A stretch of DNA of 64,000 bases from Melioribacteraceae bacterium (GCA_021740785.1 JAIOZI010000003.1:1-64000), one strand, 5' to 3'; positions 1 through 9,709 are shown, numbered from the stretch's first letter. The notes: generated by a model from the sequence alone, not told the origin. Program-made: numbers and translations.

Positions 1-68
1 GCCGATTTTTTATATTTTCGTAGAAATATGACTTCCTTTTCTGTTAATTTAATCTCCGTTCTTTTCAT
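1..68 (-). CDS. N-terminal fragment of an unidentified protein, cut by the window edge
   Basis: Reading leftward from an ATG at 68, the frame stays open to base 1 and gives 22 residues beginning MKRTEIKLTEKEV. An AAGG stretch about 9 bases upstream of the ATG could be a ribosome binding site. The short basic start resembles the first residues of some helix-turn-helix or transposase proteins, but 22 residues are too few to name a family. It may simply be an open frame by chance. Confidence 0.35.
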   Translation of the reverse strand, partial: MKRTEIKLTEKEVIFLRKYKKS

Positions 69-154
69 AGCATTAGCCTTTTTTTACAATTATACAAAAA
101 CTATTGCTATGTTGCAAAACTATATTGTCAGTACACTAGATATACAAGAACTCG

Positions 155-180
155 TTCCCCTCTCGGAAAAGAGAGGGGAA
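155..180. repeat. Perfect 10-bp hairpin repeat
   Basis: TTCCCCTCTC (155-164) pairs with GAGAGGGGAA (171-180) around a six-base loop. It is followed by a GTTGGGGTGAG stretch. A related sequence in the opposite orientation lies near 27020-27052, so this is a dispersed intergenic repeat rather than a local terminator. No gene is seen between 69 and 378. Confidence 0.6.
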
Positions 181-301
181 AAGTTGGGGTGAGTTATGAA
201 TTGCATTTTAGAAATCTATCCTTTGGTTTTGCAATTGGTTTTAATTGGCAATACCGGGATCTCAATAAAAGCCGTAAATGAGCGAATGATTGTTCAGTTA
301 T

Positions 302-376
302 GTAGAGCCGATCAGCGATCGGCTCTAAAAATTCTTTCATTCAAATGAATTTTAGCGATTCAGCGAATCGCTCTAC
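302..376. repeat. Composite palindromic repeat bounded by GTAGAG/CTCTAC
   Basis: The outer hexamers GTAGAG (302-307) and CTCTAC (371-376) are inverted. Inside are two hairpins with the same AGC loop: TAGAGCCGATC/GATCGGCTCTA (303-327, 11-bp stem) and AGCGATTC/GAATCGCT (354-372, 8-bp stem). The AT-rich centre is itself roughly palindromic (AAAATTC ... GAATTTT). The unit looks like a REP/BIME-type element. It ends just after the leftward gene that stops at 379, so it could also work as that gene's transcription end. Confidence 0.65.
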
Positions 377-378
377 AA

Positions 379-1893
379 TCATTTCATAAGCACAAACTTT
401 TTACTAGTCGAAAACTTGTCTGATGTAATCCTATAAATATAAACACCGCTGGAGAGATTGCTTCCGTCAAATGTGTACTCGTATCTTCCTTGTGTTTTTT
501 GTTCGTTGACAAGTGATTGTATTTCTCTACCGAGAATATCATACAATTTAATAACTACCCTTCCCTCTTTTGGGATTTGGTAGACAATGTTTGTTGTAGG
601 ATTGAATGGGTTTGGGTAGTTCTGGCTTAGTTGATAATTATTAACAGAACTTATTTTATTATCAATACTTGTTAAATCATCAGGGCCAAGTCTTATAAGA
701 TATCCGTCTCTTGAAGTAATTGAATCAGATTTCATACCGCCGGCTATATAACCCCCGTCAAATGTATTAATTAAGAAATTTCCCCTGTCCCCGGATTTCC
801 ATCCAAATGGCATCGTCCAAAGAGTATCACCTAAAGAATCTGTTCTTACCAGCCACAAATCCCAGAAACCATTTCCATAAGAATCTGTGGTTCCGCACAT
901 CAGGAAGCCGTTATCATCAGTCTGTACTATGGAAGTTCCTATTTCACCGGTATCGCCGCAATATGTTTTGGTCCACAGAGTATCACCATTATTATCTGTT
1001 CGTAATAACCATAAGCTCATGACATCATTAGATTTTCTAAATTGACCAACAATGGCAAATCCTCCATCATCTGTTTGAAGAATATCACGTCCTTCATCAT
1101 AACCGTCATTTCCATAGGTCTTTACCCATATTATGTTACCTTCAATATCTGTTTTCATTAAAAACAAATCTTCACCCGTTGAGTTAGGATCGGTAACAGG
1201 GAAAAAGGTTGTCCCTACAATTACAAAACAACTATCTCTTGTTTGAATTATTTTAGAAGGTCGTTCTTCATTATTTTCAAATCCCAAATCGTGATTTTTC
1301 TCCCAAATAATCTCTCCGTTTTCCGGATCAATATTCAACAACCATATATTAGCATTGATATCACCATTAAAACCTTTAGCTGCAACCACATAATTATTAT
1401 CGAATGTGTGAGTTACAGATAAGGCAATATCAAACGGTCCACCGGAATCATAAATTTTCTGCCACCTTAATTCACCGTCTGAATCCAGCCTTCTGATAAA
1501 GATATTATTATTTCCATCAATGCGTCGATTCTTATTTCTACCAACAATAATTAAATCATGGTTCGGAGTTTCTATTATATCGCTACCGCTTTCGGATGTA
1601 CTTGATGATCCGAAAGATCTTTCCCAAATTATCTCACCATTGCCGTCAACTTTTACAATCCAAACATTTTCATCGAACTCAGGCTCAGCAAAAGGGGCGC
1701 ATTCACCTATACATACGAAGTTTGAATCGTAAGTTTGTATTGCTGCATAAAATGTTTCCCAGCCTTCCTTGTGATAATTTTTTTCAAATTCTATTTCAGG
1801 TTTGAGAATTGATTTAATAAATGGCGCCGCAATCAGTATGAATAAAATCACTGAAATATACGCCGTCTTTATATTTTTTATCCCGTATTTCAT
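379..1893 (-). CDS. Secreted beta-propeller-like protein with T9SS type A sorting domain
   Basis: A 504-residue exported protein. Residues 1-30 form an N-terminal hydrophobic signal or anchor. The body holds six or seven repeats of about 50 residues, each with a W.. .G ... D.G..I..T.DGGF...G pattern, as in PQQ/WD-like propellers. The last ~80 residues are a T9SS type A sorting domain: it starts with QNYPNPFNPTT, has the central LYDILGREI block, and ends in KKFVLMK. Such domains direct passage through the outer membrane and are then removed. A TTG two codons upstream is also possible; the ATG at 1893 was chosen. No enzyme residues are recognised, and the ligand or role is unknown. Confidence 0.85.
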   Translation of the reverse strand: MKYGIKNIKTAYISVILFILIAAPFIKSILKPEIEFEKNYHKEGWETFYAAIQTYDSNFVCIGECAPFAEPEFDENVWIVKVDGNGEIIWERSFGSSSTSESGSDIIETPNHDLIIVGRNKNRRIDGNNNIFIRRLDSDGELRWQKIYDSGGPFDIALSVTHTFDNNYVVAAKGFNGDINANIWLLNIDPENGEIIWEKNHDLGFENNEERPSKIIQTRDSCFVIVGTTFFPVTDPNSTGEDLFLMKTDIEGNIIWVKTYGNDGYDEGRDILQTDDGGFAIVGQFRKSNDVMSLWLLRTDNNGDTLWTKTYCGDTGEIGTSIVQTDDNGFLMCGTTDSYGNGFWDLWLVRTDSLGDTLWTMPFGWKSGDRGNFLINTFDGGYIAGGMKSDSITSRDGYLIRLGPDDLTSIDNKISSVNNYQLSQNYPNPFNPTTNIVYQIPKEGRVVIKLYDILGREIQSLVNEQKTQGRYEYTFDGSNLSSGVYIYRITSDKFSTSKKFVLMK

Positions 1894-1924
1894 TTTCAAA
1901 ATTTATTTTAGTAATATCTATAAC

Positions 1925-1944
1925 GTCAAGGCGTGAGCCTTGAC
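1925..1944. repeat. 8-bp stem hairpin between two leftward genes
   Basis: GTCAAGGC (1925-1932) and GCCTTGAC (1937-1944) form a perfect stem with a GTGA loop. There is no U-tract, so a Rho-independent terminator is unlikely. A similar GTCAAG...CGCCTTGA sequence lies near 27148-27177, which suggests a dispersed palindrome. Confidence 0.5.
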
Positions 1945-1997
1945 ACTTGAGAATTGATCAGAAATCTAACCAAGAGAATTCTCAATATTCTTTCGGC

Positions 1998-2801
1998 TTA
2001 GTTTATCTGCTTATCATAACGAACAGACTGCATTTCTGCAGCTATTGAAATTGCAATTTCTTCTGCTGTATCGCCCCCGATTTTTAATCCAATTGGTGAA
2101 TGGAAGTTTTTAAAATCAATTGACGACCCGAGATCGGCGATTAACTTGTCTTTTAAATCTGCCGCCTTATGCTTAGAGGCGATTACACCAATATATTTAA
2201 GAGGAAGATTCCTTTCGTATAATCTTTTTGCAACCTCAAAATCATAATTGTGTCCGTGCGTCATAACAACGGCATAAGAATCCGCCGGGGGCTCAAATTT
2301 TTCCGAATAATTAATATAATCTTCATTAATTACTTCGGCAGCATTCGGATGTTTTTCAACTGCCGCAAATTCGGGACGGTTATCAATAATCACAACATGG
2401 TAATTTAATTTGGCTAGAACATTTACCAGTGCGCTTCCAACATGTCCCCCACCGAAAATATAAACCGAAGGATTACGTCCAAAAGTCTCATATAATATTA
2501 CAACCTTCCCATTACACATCATAGGAACTACATCTTTATTTTCCTTCAAAATATTTTCTTTATTTGATAGGATGTACTCGTTGAGTCCGCTCTGATTATC
2601 ATTTAATCTTTTCAACGCATCATTCTTAACTCTAACTTCAAGTTCCCCTCCACCAACCGTTCCAATTGTTGAGCCATCGTTATTGACAATCATTTTAAAC
2701 CCGATTTTTCCCGGTGTCGATCCGGAAACACCGGCAACAGTACATACTACAAAGCTTTTATTATTATTCAGCATTTCATTTATCATTTCAAAAAGATTCA
2801 T
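1998..2801 (-). CDS. XdhC/CoxI family protein (molybdoenzyme maturation factor-like)
   Basis: A 267-residue protein. The N-terminal XdhC/CoxI domain carries AGVSGSTPGK and GTVGGGELE at about residues 25-55. The C-terminal XdhC Rossmann domain has the dinucleotide loop FGGGHVG near residue 120 and an acidic end of strand 2 (IDNRPE). Family members bind molybdenum cofactor and help sulfurate and insert it into xanthine dehydrogenase-type enzymes in the cytoplasm. No molybdoenzyme structural gene is nearby, so the client is unknown. The ATG at 2801 is preferred over the GTG at 2807 because AGGA lies 9 bases upstream of the ATG and too close to the GTG. The upstream 120 bp separate it from the divergent cyclic-nucleotide-binding gene. 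Confidence 0.85.
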   Translation of the reverse strand: MNLFEMINEMLNNNKSFVVCTVAGVSGSTPGKIGFKMIVNNDGSTIGTVGGGELEVRVKNDALKRLNDNQSGLNEYILSNKENILKENKDVVPMMCNGKVVILYETFGRNPSVYIFGGGHVGSALVNVLAKLNYHVVIIDNRPEFAAVEKHPNAAEVINEDYINYSEKFEPPADSYAVVMTHGHNYDFEVAKRLYERNLPLKYIGVIASKHKAADLKDKLIADLGSSIDFKNFHSPIGLKIGGDTAEEIAISIAAEMQSVRYDKQIN

Positions 2802-2923
2802 TTTCACGATTCCTAAATTAATTTCAGATTACTTCATGATTTATTTCGTTTATTCAATAATAATTTTTTTTCAAAAGAAAATCGTTATATTTCATAGATT
2901 TTTTTAACAATCCGATATGATTG

Positions 2924-3472
2924 ATGAACGAAGAACAAAGCACCACGGTTGATACCATTTGGTCTAACGTTTTTTCTCACTTTACAAAAGAGAGTGAAGA
3001 GACAAAATTTGATGTCTTAAAACGAATTCCCATCCTAAAAGACCTTTCAAAAAGAGAACTCAAAGAAATACTAAAAATAACCTACGAAAGAAATTTCGAG
3101 TCCGGTGAATATATATTTCAAACCGGGCAGCCGGGCGCCTCTATGTTTATTATTGAACAGGGCGAGGTTGTTATTGTTAAAAAGAATGAAAAAGATGAAA
3201 ACGTTGAACTTGCCAGGCTGAAGTCAAATGATTTTTTAGGTGAACTTGCTTTATTGGATAACTCACCGCGTTCTGCATCCGCTTACGTTGAGAAACCGAC
3301 AAAGACTCTAGCAATTTTCCGCGATGATCTTTTAAAATTACTTGAGAATAATCCGGATCTCGGTCGAAAGGTTATGCATCGATTAGCTATCACTATAGGT
3401 TATAGATTAAAGGCAACCAACGACTTACTTCTGAAAAAAGAAAAGGAAATTAATAAAAGTAATAATGCCTAA
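2924..3472 (+). CDS. Cyclic nucleotide-binding domain protein
   Basis: A 182-residue cytoplasmic protein made almost entirely of one cNMP-binding (CRP-type) domain, about residues 35-160. Visible hallmarks are the segment from IPILKDLS through F.SGEYIFQTG and the phosphate-binding cassette-like GELALLDNSPRSASAYVE. There is no helix-turn-helix after the domain, so it is not a CRP/FNR transcription factor. It is more likely a small sensor or regulatory partner. Its end overlaps the AI-2E-type transporter start by 8 bases, which suggests translational coupling and joint function. An alternative TTG start lies one codon upstream. Confidence 0.85.
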   Translation: MNEEQSTTVDTIWSNVFSHFTKESEETKFDVLKRIPILKDLSKRELKEILKITYERNFESGEYIFQTGQPGASMFIIEQGEVVIVKKNEKDENVELARLKSNDFLGELALLDNSPRSASAYVEKPTKTLAIFRDDLLKLLENNPDLGRKVMHRLAITIGYRLKATNDLLLKKEKEINKSNNA

Positions 3473-4742
3473 GAGTTCCGAAAGACTGATTCGTTCGAGA
3501 GTTTTTTATTCGCTCACAATAATTATTATTTCTGCAGTTGCGCTATATTTATTACTGGCTCTTCGCAGTTTAATAGTTCCGACCATCATTGGCATGCTGG
3601 CTGCATATATTAGTTCCCCGCTATTAACATATCAAAGAAGAAAAGGTATTCCGAAAAGCATTGCGATATTAATTCTTCTTGGTGCATTCGGATTCATAAT
3701 TTTTGTTATCGGAAAACAAATAGTTAATATAGTTCCCAATGAAAAAGAAAAGCTTGAGTTGAGAATTCAAGTTCAATATAAATTGAATGAAATATACTTG
3801 GATTATATGGATATGACTGATTACGACTCCGAGGGAAATTTCTTATATGATTTAATCGGTAATGAAACCACACCATTTGTTAAGACAGTAAATATGTTTT
3901 TGATGTTGGACGATAAGGAAAAAGAACTATTTAAAAAGTATACGACGGGATATAATAATCAACCGCCGGTGAATGAAAGAATAATTGAATACCACAACGT
4001 AAATAAGACTCTGCCTTTCACCCTAACCAAGGATTTAAAGAAAGATGCGAATAGCAATTCAATAACCGATGAGATAATTCCCGAGCCATCCGATTCTAAA
4101 CTCGCCTTAATCATCAATGCGATATCAACGTGGATTGTCATGCCATTTGTATTCATATTCCTTTTGATTGATGACGGACAGATAAAAAAATATATTATCA
4201 ACCTTGTCCCAAATAAATATTTTGAAATGGCGTTAACAACTTTTGAGAACGTTGATAAAGCAGTAGGCAATTATTTAAGAGGCACTTTTACTCAATGTTC
4301 GCTGGTTGGTATAACTATATTTCTCGGTTTACTTTTAGTAGGATTTGATTTTGAAGCCGCAGCATTAATTGGAATTGTTGCCGGAATTGCAAACGCAATA
4401 CCTTTTCTCGGTCCCGTAATAGGTCTCGGCGCCGGAATTTTATATGCACTTATCGTTGACGGAATTGATCCGATAATACCATATATTTTACCGAGTAATC
4501 CTGTGATCGGTGTTTTAATTGTGGTAGCAATTGCCCAGGCAATGGACAATGCAGTTTTTCAACCGCTGGTTTTAGGTAAGGCGGTTAACCTGCATCCGCT
4601 GGTAGTAATATTCGGTGTAACGGGAGGATCAATTCTTTTCGGATTTATCGGAATGCTATTCGCAATTCCGGCAATTGTAATTTTCAATGTAATAACCAGT
4701 ACCATTTTTAAACAGCTTAAAGCATACTATCTTATTTATTAA
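3465..4742 (+). CDS. AI-2E/PerM family membrane transporter
   Basis: A 425-residue integral membrane protein of the AI-2E family transporter superfamily (PerM/TqsA-like). Two to three N-terminal helices (residues 12-90) come first. A long hydrophilic insert (about 90-210) follows, and then the family core with the glycine-rich GIVAGIANAIPFLGPVIG segment and the terminal GGSILFGFIGMLFAIPA helix region. Members move small molecules or ions (AI-2 or Na+/H+ exchange in studied cases); the substrate here cannot be told. It overlaps the upstream cyclic-nucleotide-binding gene by 8 bases, so activity may respond to a nucleotide signal through that partner. Confidence 0.88.
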   Translation: MPKSSERLIRSRVFYSLTIIIISAVALYLLLALRSLIVPTIIGMLAAYISSPLLTYQRRKGIPKSIAILILLGAFGFIIFVIGKQIVNIVPNEKEKLELRIQVQYKLNEIYLDYMDMTDYDSEGNFLYDLIGNETTPFVKTVNMFLMLDDKEKELFKKYTTGYNNQPPVNERIIEYHNVNKTLPFTLTKDLKKDANSNSITDEIIPEPSDSKLALIINAISTWIVMPFVFIFLLIDDGQIKKYIINLVPNKYFEMALTTFENVDKAVGNYLRGTFTQCSLVGITIFLGLLLVGFDFEAAALIGIVAGIANAIPFLGPVIGLGAGILYALIVDGIDPIIPYILPSNPVIGVLIVVAIAQAMDNAVFQPLVLGKAVNLHPLVVIFGVTGGSILFGFIGMLFAIPAIVIFNVITSTIFKQLKAYYLIY

Positions 4743-4837
4743 CATAACTGCAGAGTGATTTCAATTAGTTTTAATTCATTCATAAAGTTCATCAATAATT
4801 ACGTTTTTCAATTCATTAAAAATTCTACGGGGGAATC

Positions 4838-7800
4838 ATGATTTATTTCAGATTTGTGTTATTATTTTTTCTTTTAGCATTTGTTTCAGCGCTTTCACAA
4901 GATGACGATTCCGGTGATAAAGATTTGATGACATCCGGAACATTTTCCGGGTTAAAATTTCGGGGTGTTGGTCCCGCTTTTACTTCAGGCAGGATTGTCG
5001 ACTTTGCAGTTAATCCGGAGAAACATTCGGAATATTTTGTCGGAGTTGCATCCGGGAATGTATGGAAGACAACAAATTCCGGGGTTACATGGATGCCGGT
5101 TTTTGATAATTACGGTTCGTACTCAATCGGGTTCATAACAATTGATCCTAATAATTATAATGTTGTTTGGGTCGGAACCGGTGAGAATAATAGTCAGAGA
5201 AGTGTCGGTTACGGTGACGGCATCTACAAATCCGAGGATGGCGGCAAGTCATTCAAAAATGTCGGTTTGAAAGAATCGGAGCATATAGGAAAAATAATTG
5301 TCGATCCTAGAAATTCTAATGTTGTCTATGTTGCTGCACAAGGACCGTTATGGAGCGCCGGCGGTGACAGAGGTTTATACAAAACCGTAGATGGAGGAGC
5401 AACCTGGGAAAAGGTTCTTGAGATTAGTGAAAATACAGGCGTTTCGGATATTGTGATGGACCCGCGTGATCCGGATGTGATTTATGCTTCTGCATACCAA
5501 AGAAGAAGACATGTATTCACATTGATTAACGGAGGTCCGGAATCGGCTCTTTATAAAACCACAAACGGAGGTGAGAGTTGGGATAAATTAAAATCCGGTT
5601 TGCCGGGCGGTGATTTAGGCAGAATTGGTCTGGCTATCTCAAATGTTAATCCTGATTATGTTTATGCAATTGTTGAAGCGGCAAATAACAGCGGTGGATT
5701 CTTCCGTACGACGAACCGTGGTGCATCATGGGAGAAACGAAGTGATTACATTGCTAGAAGTCCGCAGTATTATATGGAAATTGTTTGTGATCCAAAAGAT
5801 GTTGATAAAGTCTATTCCTTGGATACATACTCTCGAGTAACAACTGACGGAGGTAAAAATTTTGATCGGCTTAGTCTCAGCGCCCGCCATGTAGATGACC
5901 ATGCAATGTGGATTGATCCTTATGATACCGATCACTTTTTAATTGGCGGCGACGGTGGAATTTACGAAACATGGGACAGCGGAAATTCATGGCATTATAA
6001 AGACAACCTGCCGGTAACTCAGTTTTACAAAGTATCGGTTGATAACGAGAAACCGTTTTATTATATCTATGGCGGTACTCAAGATAATAACAGCATGGGC
6101 GGTCCTTCACGCACAATTAGCCAACATGGAATTGTAAATTCGGATTGGTTCATAACAAATGGCGGAGACGGTTTTGAATCAGTGATTGATCCTCTCGATC
6201 CAAACATTGTTTATGCCCAATCGCAGTACGGTTGGTTGGTACGTTATAATAAAGTTACCGGTCAATCGATTGGAATTAAACCTCAAGAAGGTATTGAGGA
6301 TGAAGCATACAGATGGAATTGGGACGCACCGTTGATAATAAGTCCGCATAAAAATACACGGTTATATTTTGCCGCAAATAAATTATTTAAAAGTGATGAC
6401 CGCGGCGATACATGGGAAGTTATTAGTCCCGACCTCACCCGTCAGCTTGATAGAAATAAATTACCTGTAATGGGAAAACTGTGGAGTATTGATACACCTT
6501 CCAAAAATGCATCAACCTCACATTTCGGTAATATTGTTGCGCTTGATGAATCCCCTCTTCAAGAAGGATTACTCTATGTTGGAACCGATGACGGTTTAAT
6601 TCAAATTTCCGAAGACGACGGTAAAACATGGAATAAGATTGAAAGCTTTCCCGGGGTTCCCGAGTTGACTTATGTAAATTCAATTACTGCCTCGCAGCAT
6701 GATGTGAATACTGTTTATGCTTCATTCAATAATCACAAACGCGGTGACTTTAAACCCTACGCATTTGTCAGCAAAGATAAAGGAAGAACTTGGGAATCAA
6801 TTTCTTCAAATCTTCCTGAGCGCGAATCTGTTTATGATGTGATTGAAGATCACATAAATAGTGAATTGTTGTTCGCCGGTACGGAATTCGGAGTATTCTT
6901 CTCTCCTAGCAATGGGAATAAATGGATTCAACTTAAATCCGGTCTACCAACCATAGCCATACGTGATCTTGAAATTCAACAAAGAGAGAATGATTTAGTG
7001 CTCGCTTCTTTCGGAAGAGGATTTTATGTACTTGATGATTACACACCTTTGCGATTTGCAACAGAAGAAGTGTTAAACAAAGAAGCTCATATTTTCCCGG
7101 TAAAAGATGCATTGTTATATCTTGAAAAATCTCCTTTGGGAGGAGGATCAAAAGGAAATCAAGGCGATGCTTACTACCGGGAAGATAATCCTCCTGTTGG
7201 CGCCACTTTCACATATTACCTGAAAGAGTCGATCAAAACACTTAAACAGGAACGTCAAAAATCAGAAAGCGAATTGATTAAAGAAAATAAGGATGTAGAT
7301 TACCCGGCTAACGAAGAAATAATTGCGGAAAATCTTGAAGAGAAACCGGCTCTTTTATTTACAATCTTCGATGCTGAAAATAATGTTGTACGCAGACTTG
7401 AAACATCTGCTTCTTCAGGAATTAAACGAATAACTTGGGATTTGCGTTATCCTTCACCGAGACCCGCAGCATCAGAATTCTCCAATAATAATGCAGGCAT
7501 GCTTGTTACACCAGGAACATACAAGGTAGGGTTATCTAAAATAGTAGATGGTGAAATTACCGAGCTGCTTGAGCCACAAGAATTTACCGTAAAATTACTC
7601 AACCAGGATTATTTGAATGAAAATGAATTGATAGAGTTGACTGCATTCCAAAAAGAAGTGTCAACACTCTACAGTGATATTCAAGGAGCGAACAGGTTAA
7701 TTTCCGAGCTGCTGGAAAAGGTTGAGAAAATGCAGGTAGCTTTAAAACAAACACCATCCAACACTACTGAATTGATGGCTGAGGCAAAAGTAGTCTACGA

Positions 7801-8089
7801 TAAAATTGAATCTCTGGATAGGGAGATGAACGGTGAAAGAAGTCTCGGCAAATATAATATAAACACACCGCCGTCAGTAAGCGGTAGAATCGGTAATGTA
7901 TTGTGGGGAACTTATGGAACGACATCTGCTCCGACAAATACACAGAAAGAACAATTTCAAATTGCAAAACAACTTTTTGAACCGATTTTAAAAGAGTTAA
8001 CAAAATTATCCGAGATCGATGTGAAAAATCTTGAAGCAGAACTGGAAAAAATTGATGCGCCTTGGACACCGGGCAGGTTACCAAAATAG
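4838..8089 (+). CDS. Large secreted VPS10/BNR-repeat propeller protein, copy 1
   Basis: A 1083-residue protein with a signal peptide (residues 1 to about 20, ending near SALSQ). A sortilin/VPS10-like propeller fills residues 30-740 and has many BNR Asp-box repeats such as S.DGG.TW, TTNSGVTW and YKSEDGGKSF. A FlgD/Ig-like strand segment (GIKRITWDLRYPSP) follows near 870, and a helical, coiled-coil-prone tail spans 930-1080. Such proteins are often labelled glycosyl hydrolase, but no sialidase catalytic arginine set is evident, so binding or scaffold roles are equally likely. There is no T9SS tail. A strong GGGGG site precedes the ATG. A paralogue lies at 21515-24574. Confidence 0.82.
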   Translation: MIYFRFVLLFFLLAFVSALSQDDDSGDKDLMTSGTFSGLKFRGVGPAFTSGRIVDFAVNPEKHSEYFVGVASGNVWKTTNSGVTWMPVFDNYGSYSIGFITIDPNNYNVVWVGTGENNSQRSVGYGDGIYKSEDGGKSFKNVGLKESEHIGKIIVDPRNSNVVYVAAQGPLWSAGGDRGLYKTVDGGATWEKVLEISENTGVSDIVMDPRDPDVIYASAYQRRRHVFTLINGGPESALYKTTNGGESWDKLKSGLPGGDLGRIGLAISNVNPDYVYAIVEAANNSGGFFRTTNRGASWEKRSDYIARSPQYYMEIVCDPKDVDKVYSLDTYSRVTTDGGKNFDRLSLSARHVDDHAMWIDPYDTDHFLIGGDGGIYETWDSGNSWHYKDNLPVTQFYKVSVDNEKPFYYIYGGTQDNNSMGGPSRTISQHGIVNSDWFITNGGDGFESVIDPLDPNIVYAQSQYGWLVRYNKVTGQSIGIKPQEGIEDEAYRWNWDAPLIISPHKNTRLYFAANKLFKSDDRGDTWEVISPDLTRQLDRNKLPVMGKLWSIDTPSKNASTSHFGNIVALDESPLQEGLLYVGTDDGLIQISEDDGKTWNKIESFPGVPELTYVNSITASQHDVNTVYASFNNHKRGDFKPYAFVSKDKGRTWESISSNLPERESVYDVIEDHINSELLFAGTEFGVFFSPSNGNKWIQLKSGLPTIAIRDLEIQQRENDLVLASFGRGFYVLDDYTPLRFATEEVLNKEAHIFPVKDALLYLEKSPLGGGSKGNQGDAYYREDNPPVGATFTYYLKESIKTLKQERQKSESELIKENKDVDYPANEEIIAENLEEKPALLFTIFDAENNVVRRLETSASSGIKRITWDLRYPSPRPAASEFSNNNAGMLVTPGTYKVGLSKIVDGEITELLEPQEFTVKLLNQDYLNENELIELTAFQKEVSTLYSDIQGANRLISELLEKVEKMQVALKQTPSNTTELMAEAKVVYDKIESLDREMNGERSLGKYNINTPPSVSGRIGNVLWGTYGTTSAPTNTQKEQFQIAKQLFEPILKELTKLSEIDVKNLEAELEKIDAPWTPGRLPK

Positions 8090-8109
8090 ACTTACATTTT
8101 AATTAGCAG

Positions 8110-8138
8110 AAAGCCGGATTTTATTCCGGCTTTTTGTT
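8110..8138 (+). terminator. Rho-independent terminator of the first BNR gene
   Basis: AAAGCCGGA (8110-8118) pairs with TCCGGCTTT (8125-8133) around a six-base loop, followed by a T-rich run. It lies 21 bases after the stop of the rightward gene and would also separate it from the convergent radical SAM gene. Confidence 0.85.
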
Positions 8139-8170
8139 TTAACCTAGACAATTTTTAAGAAAATCCGGTT

Positions 8171-9709
8171 TTAATTTAATTCCAGTTGAGGTGCTGAATA
8201 AATGTATTCCCCTCTTGTCTCCCTCTCATAAAATCTTTTCAGAATTATATTGTAGTGGTACATCATCACTGCAAAAAGAAGTGTGATATCCATATTATTG
8301 TAATTGTTCTTAAGTGTAAATAAAATCAGTTTCCAAAAATACTTTCGCTCGTTATTTTTAATTCCCAATTCCAATAAAATTCGTAAAAATGATCGCAAAT
8401 CTTTAAATCGGATTTTTCTTCTTAATGGATTTTTTGCCCGGTATTTTTTCTTCACTGAATAATATTTCATAATTCTCTTGTAAACATCCGGAGGCGAGTA
8501 AACTTCTTTAAGAACCTTTTTATAACCATTGTGCAGAACATCAGCCGGCATCACCGGAAGAATGTTTGTCCGGTCTTCACCAAACTCAAAATGATCAAGC
8601 AGCCTATTTTCTCTTTTCATTCTTTCATGCAGCTCGGTTCCGGGCGGCGCCTTAATAACATTAACAATTAAAAGTACAATTCCGCTTTCCTGAATAAATT
8701 CAGAAAGTGAATCAAAAACATTCTCGGTATCGGTATCCAAGCCGACAATGAATGTACCGAATATCATGAATCCCATTTCCTGGAGGAACCGAATATTTTC
8801 TAATAAATTTCTCCCTGCATTTTGTTTCTTTTTCATAGCAATAAGCGATGCTTCTTCTACTGTTTCAATTCCGATTAGAATATGTCTGAAACCGGCTTCT
8901 ATTAACATCTCTGCAAGTTCTTTATCATCTGCCAGGTTGATTGTAAGCTGCGTTGAAAATCCCGGTGCAAAAGGATTTTTATTCCGCCACTCAATAAGTG
9001 CCGGTAACAATTGATTTTTGAGTTCCCTCTTATTACCGATCAAATTATCATCCGCAAAAAATATCATGTCGTTATTCCCGGAATTAATAATAAGCTCTAA
9101 TTCAGCAATAATCTGTTCGGGAGTCTTTGTTCGTGGTTTTCTACCGAATAGTGTTGTTACATCACAAAAATCACATAGATACGGACAGCCACGTGAATAT
9201 TGAACGATCGCATACAGGTAATCATCGAGATTTATTAAATCCCACATCGGCGGAGGAGTTTGATGTGTATCCGCAAATTCATTTGTTGTGTACACATGTT
9301 TTGCTTCCCCAATCGACAAATCAGCTAAGAATTGAGGGAGAGTAATTTCCGCTTCATTCAATACAAAATGGTCAACACCTTCAAATAATTCGTATTCGTG
9401 TGTGAATAGCGGTCCGCCTGCAACAATCTTTGCATCGAGTCTGTTGCAGAATTCAATCACCTCGTAAACACTTTTTGATTGAACGTTCATCGCACTGATG
9501 AAAACATAATCAGCCCAGTGAACATCATCTTCTCTTAATAATGTAACATTGAGATCAACAACTTTTTTATTCCACTCCGGGGGCAGAAGCGATGCTACCG
9601 TTAATAATCCAACAGGAGGGAATGAAGATTTTTTACCGGTCAATTCAACCATTTTTTGGAACTTACCTATTGTATCCGGCATCTCCGGGTAAACTAGAAG
9701 TATATTCAT
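8171..9709 (-). CDS. B12-binding radical SAM enzyme with DUF4070-type C-terminus (HpnP-like class)
   Basis: A 512-residue enzyme. Residues 1-140 form a cobalamin-binding Rossmann domain lacking the usual His ligand motif. The radical SAM core starts at C175-x3-C179-x2-C182 (RGCPYLCDFC), which binds the 4Fe-4S cluster that cleaves S-adenosylmethionine. The sequence after the cluster (FGRKPRTKTPEQI) and the long C-terminus match the B12-dependent class that includes the hopanoid C-2 methylase HpnP. Such enzymes methylate unactivated carbons of lipids or natural products. No hopanoid or squalene genes are in the window, so HpnP identity is not claimed. It converges on the terminator of the BNR gene and is transcribed alone. 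Confidence 0.85.
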   Translation of the reverse strand: MNILLVYPEMPDTIGKFQKMVELTGKKSSFPPVGLLTVASLLPPEWNKKVVDLNVTLLREDDVHWADYVFISAMNVQSKSVYEVIEFCNRLDAKIVAGGPLFTHEYELFEGVDHFVLNEAEITLPQFLADLSIGEAKHVYTTNEFADTHQTPPPMWDLINLDDYLYAIVQYSRGCPYLCDFCDVTTLFGRKPRTKTPEQIIAELELIINSGNNDMIFFADDNLIGNKRELKNQLLPALIEWRNKNPFAPGFSTQLTINLADDKELAEMLIEAGFRHILIGIETVEEASLIAMKKKQNAGRNLLENIRFLQEMGFMIFGTFIVGLDTDTENVFDSLSEFIQESGIVLLIVNVIKAPPGTELHERMKRENRLLDHFEFGEDRTNILPVMPADVLHNGYKKVLKEVYSPPDVYKRIMKYYSVKKKYRAKNPLRRKIRFKDLRSFLRILLELGIKNNERKYFWKLILFTLKNNYNNMDITLLFAVMMYHYNIILKRFYERETRGEYIYSAPQLELN

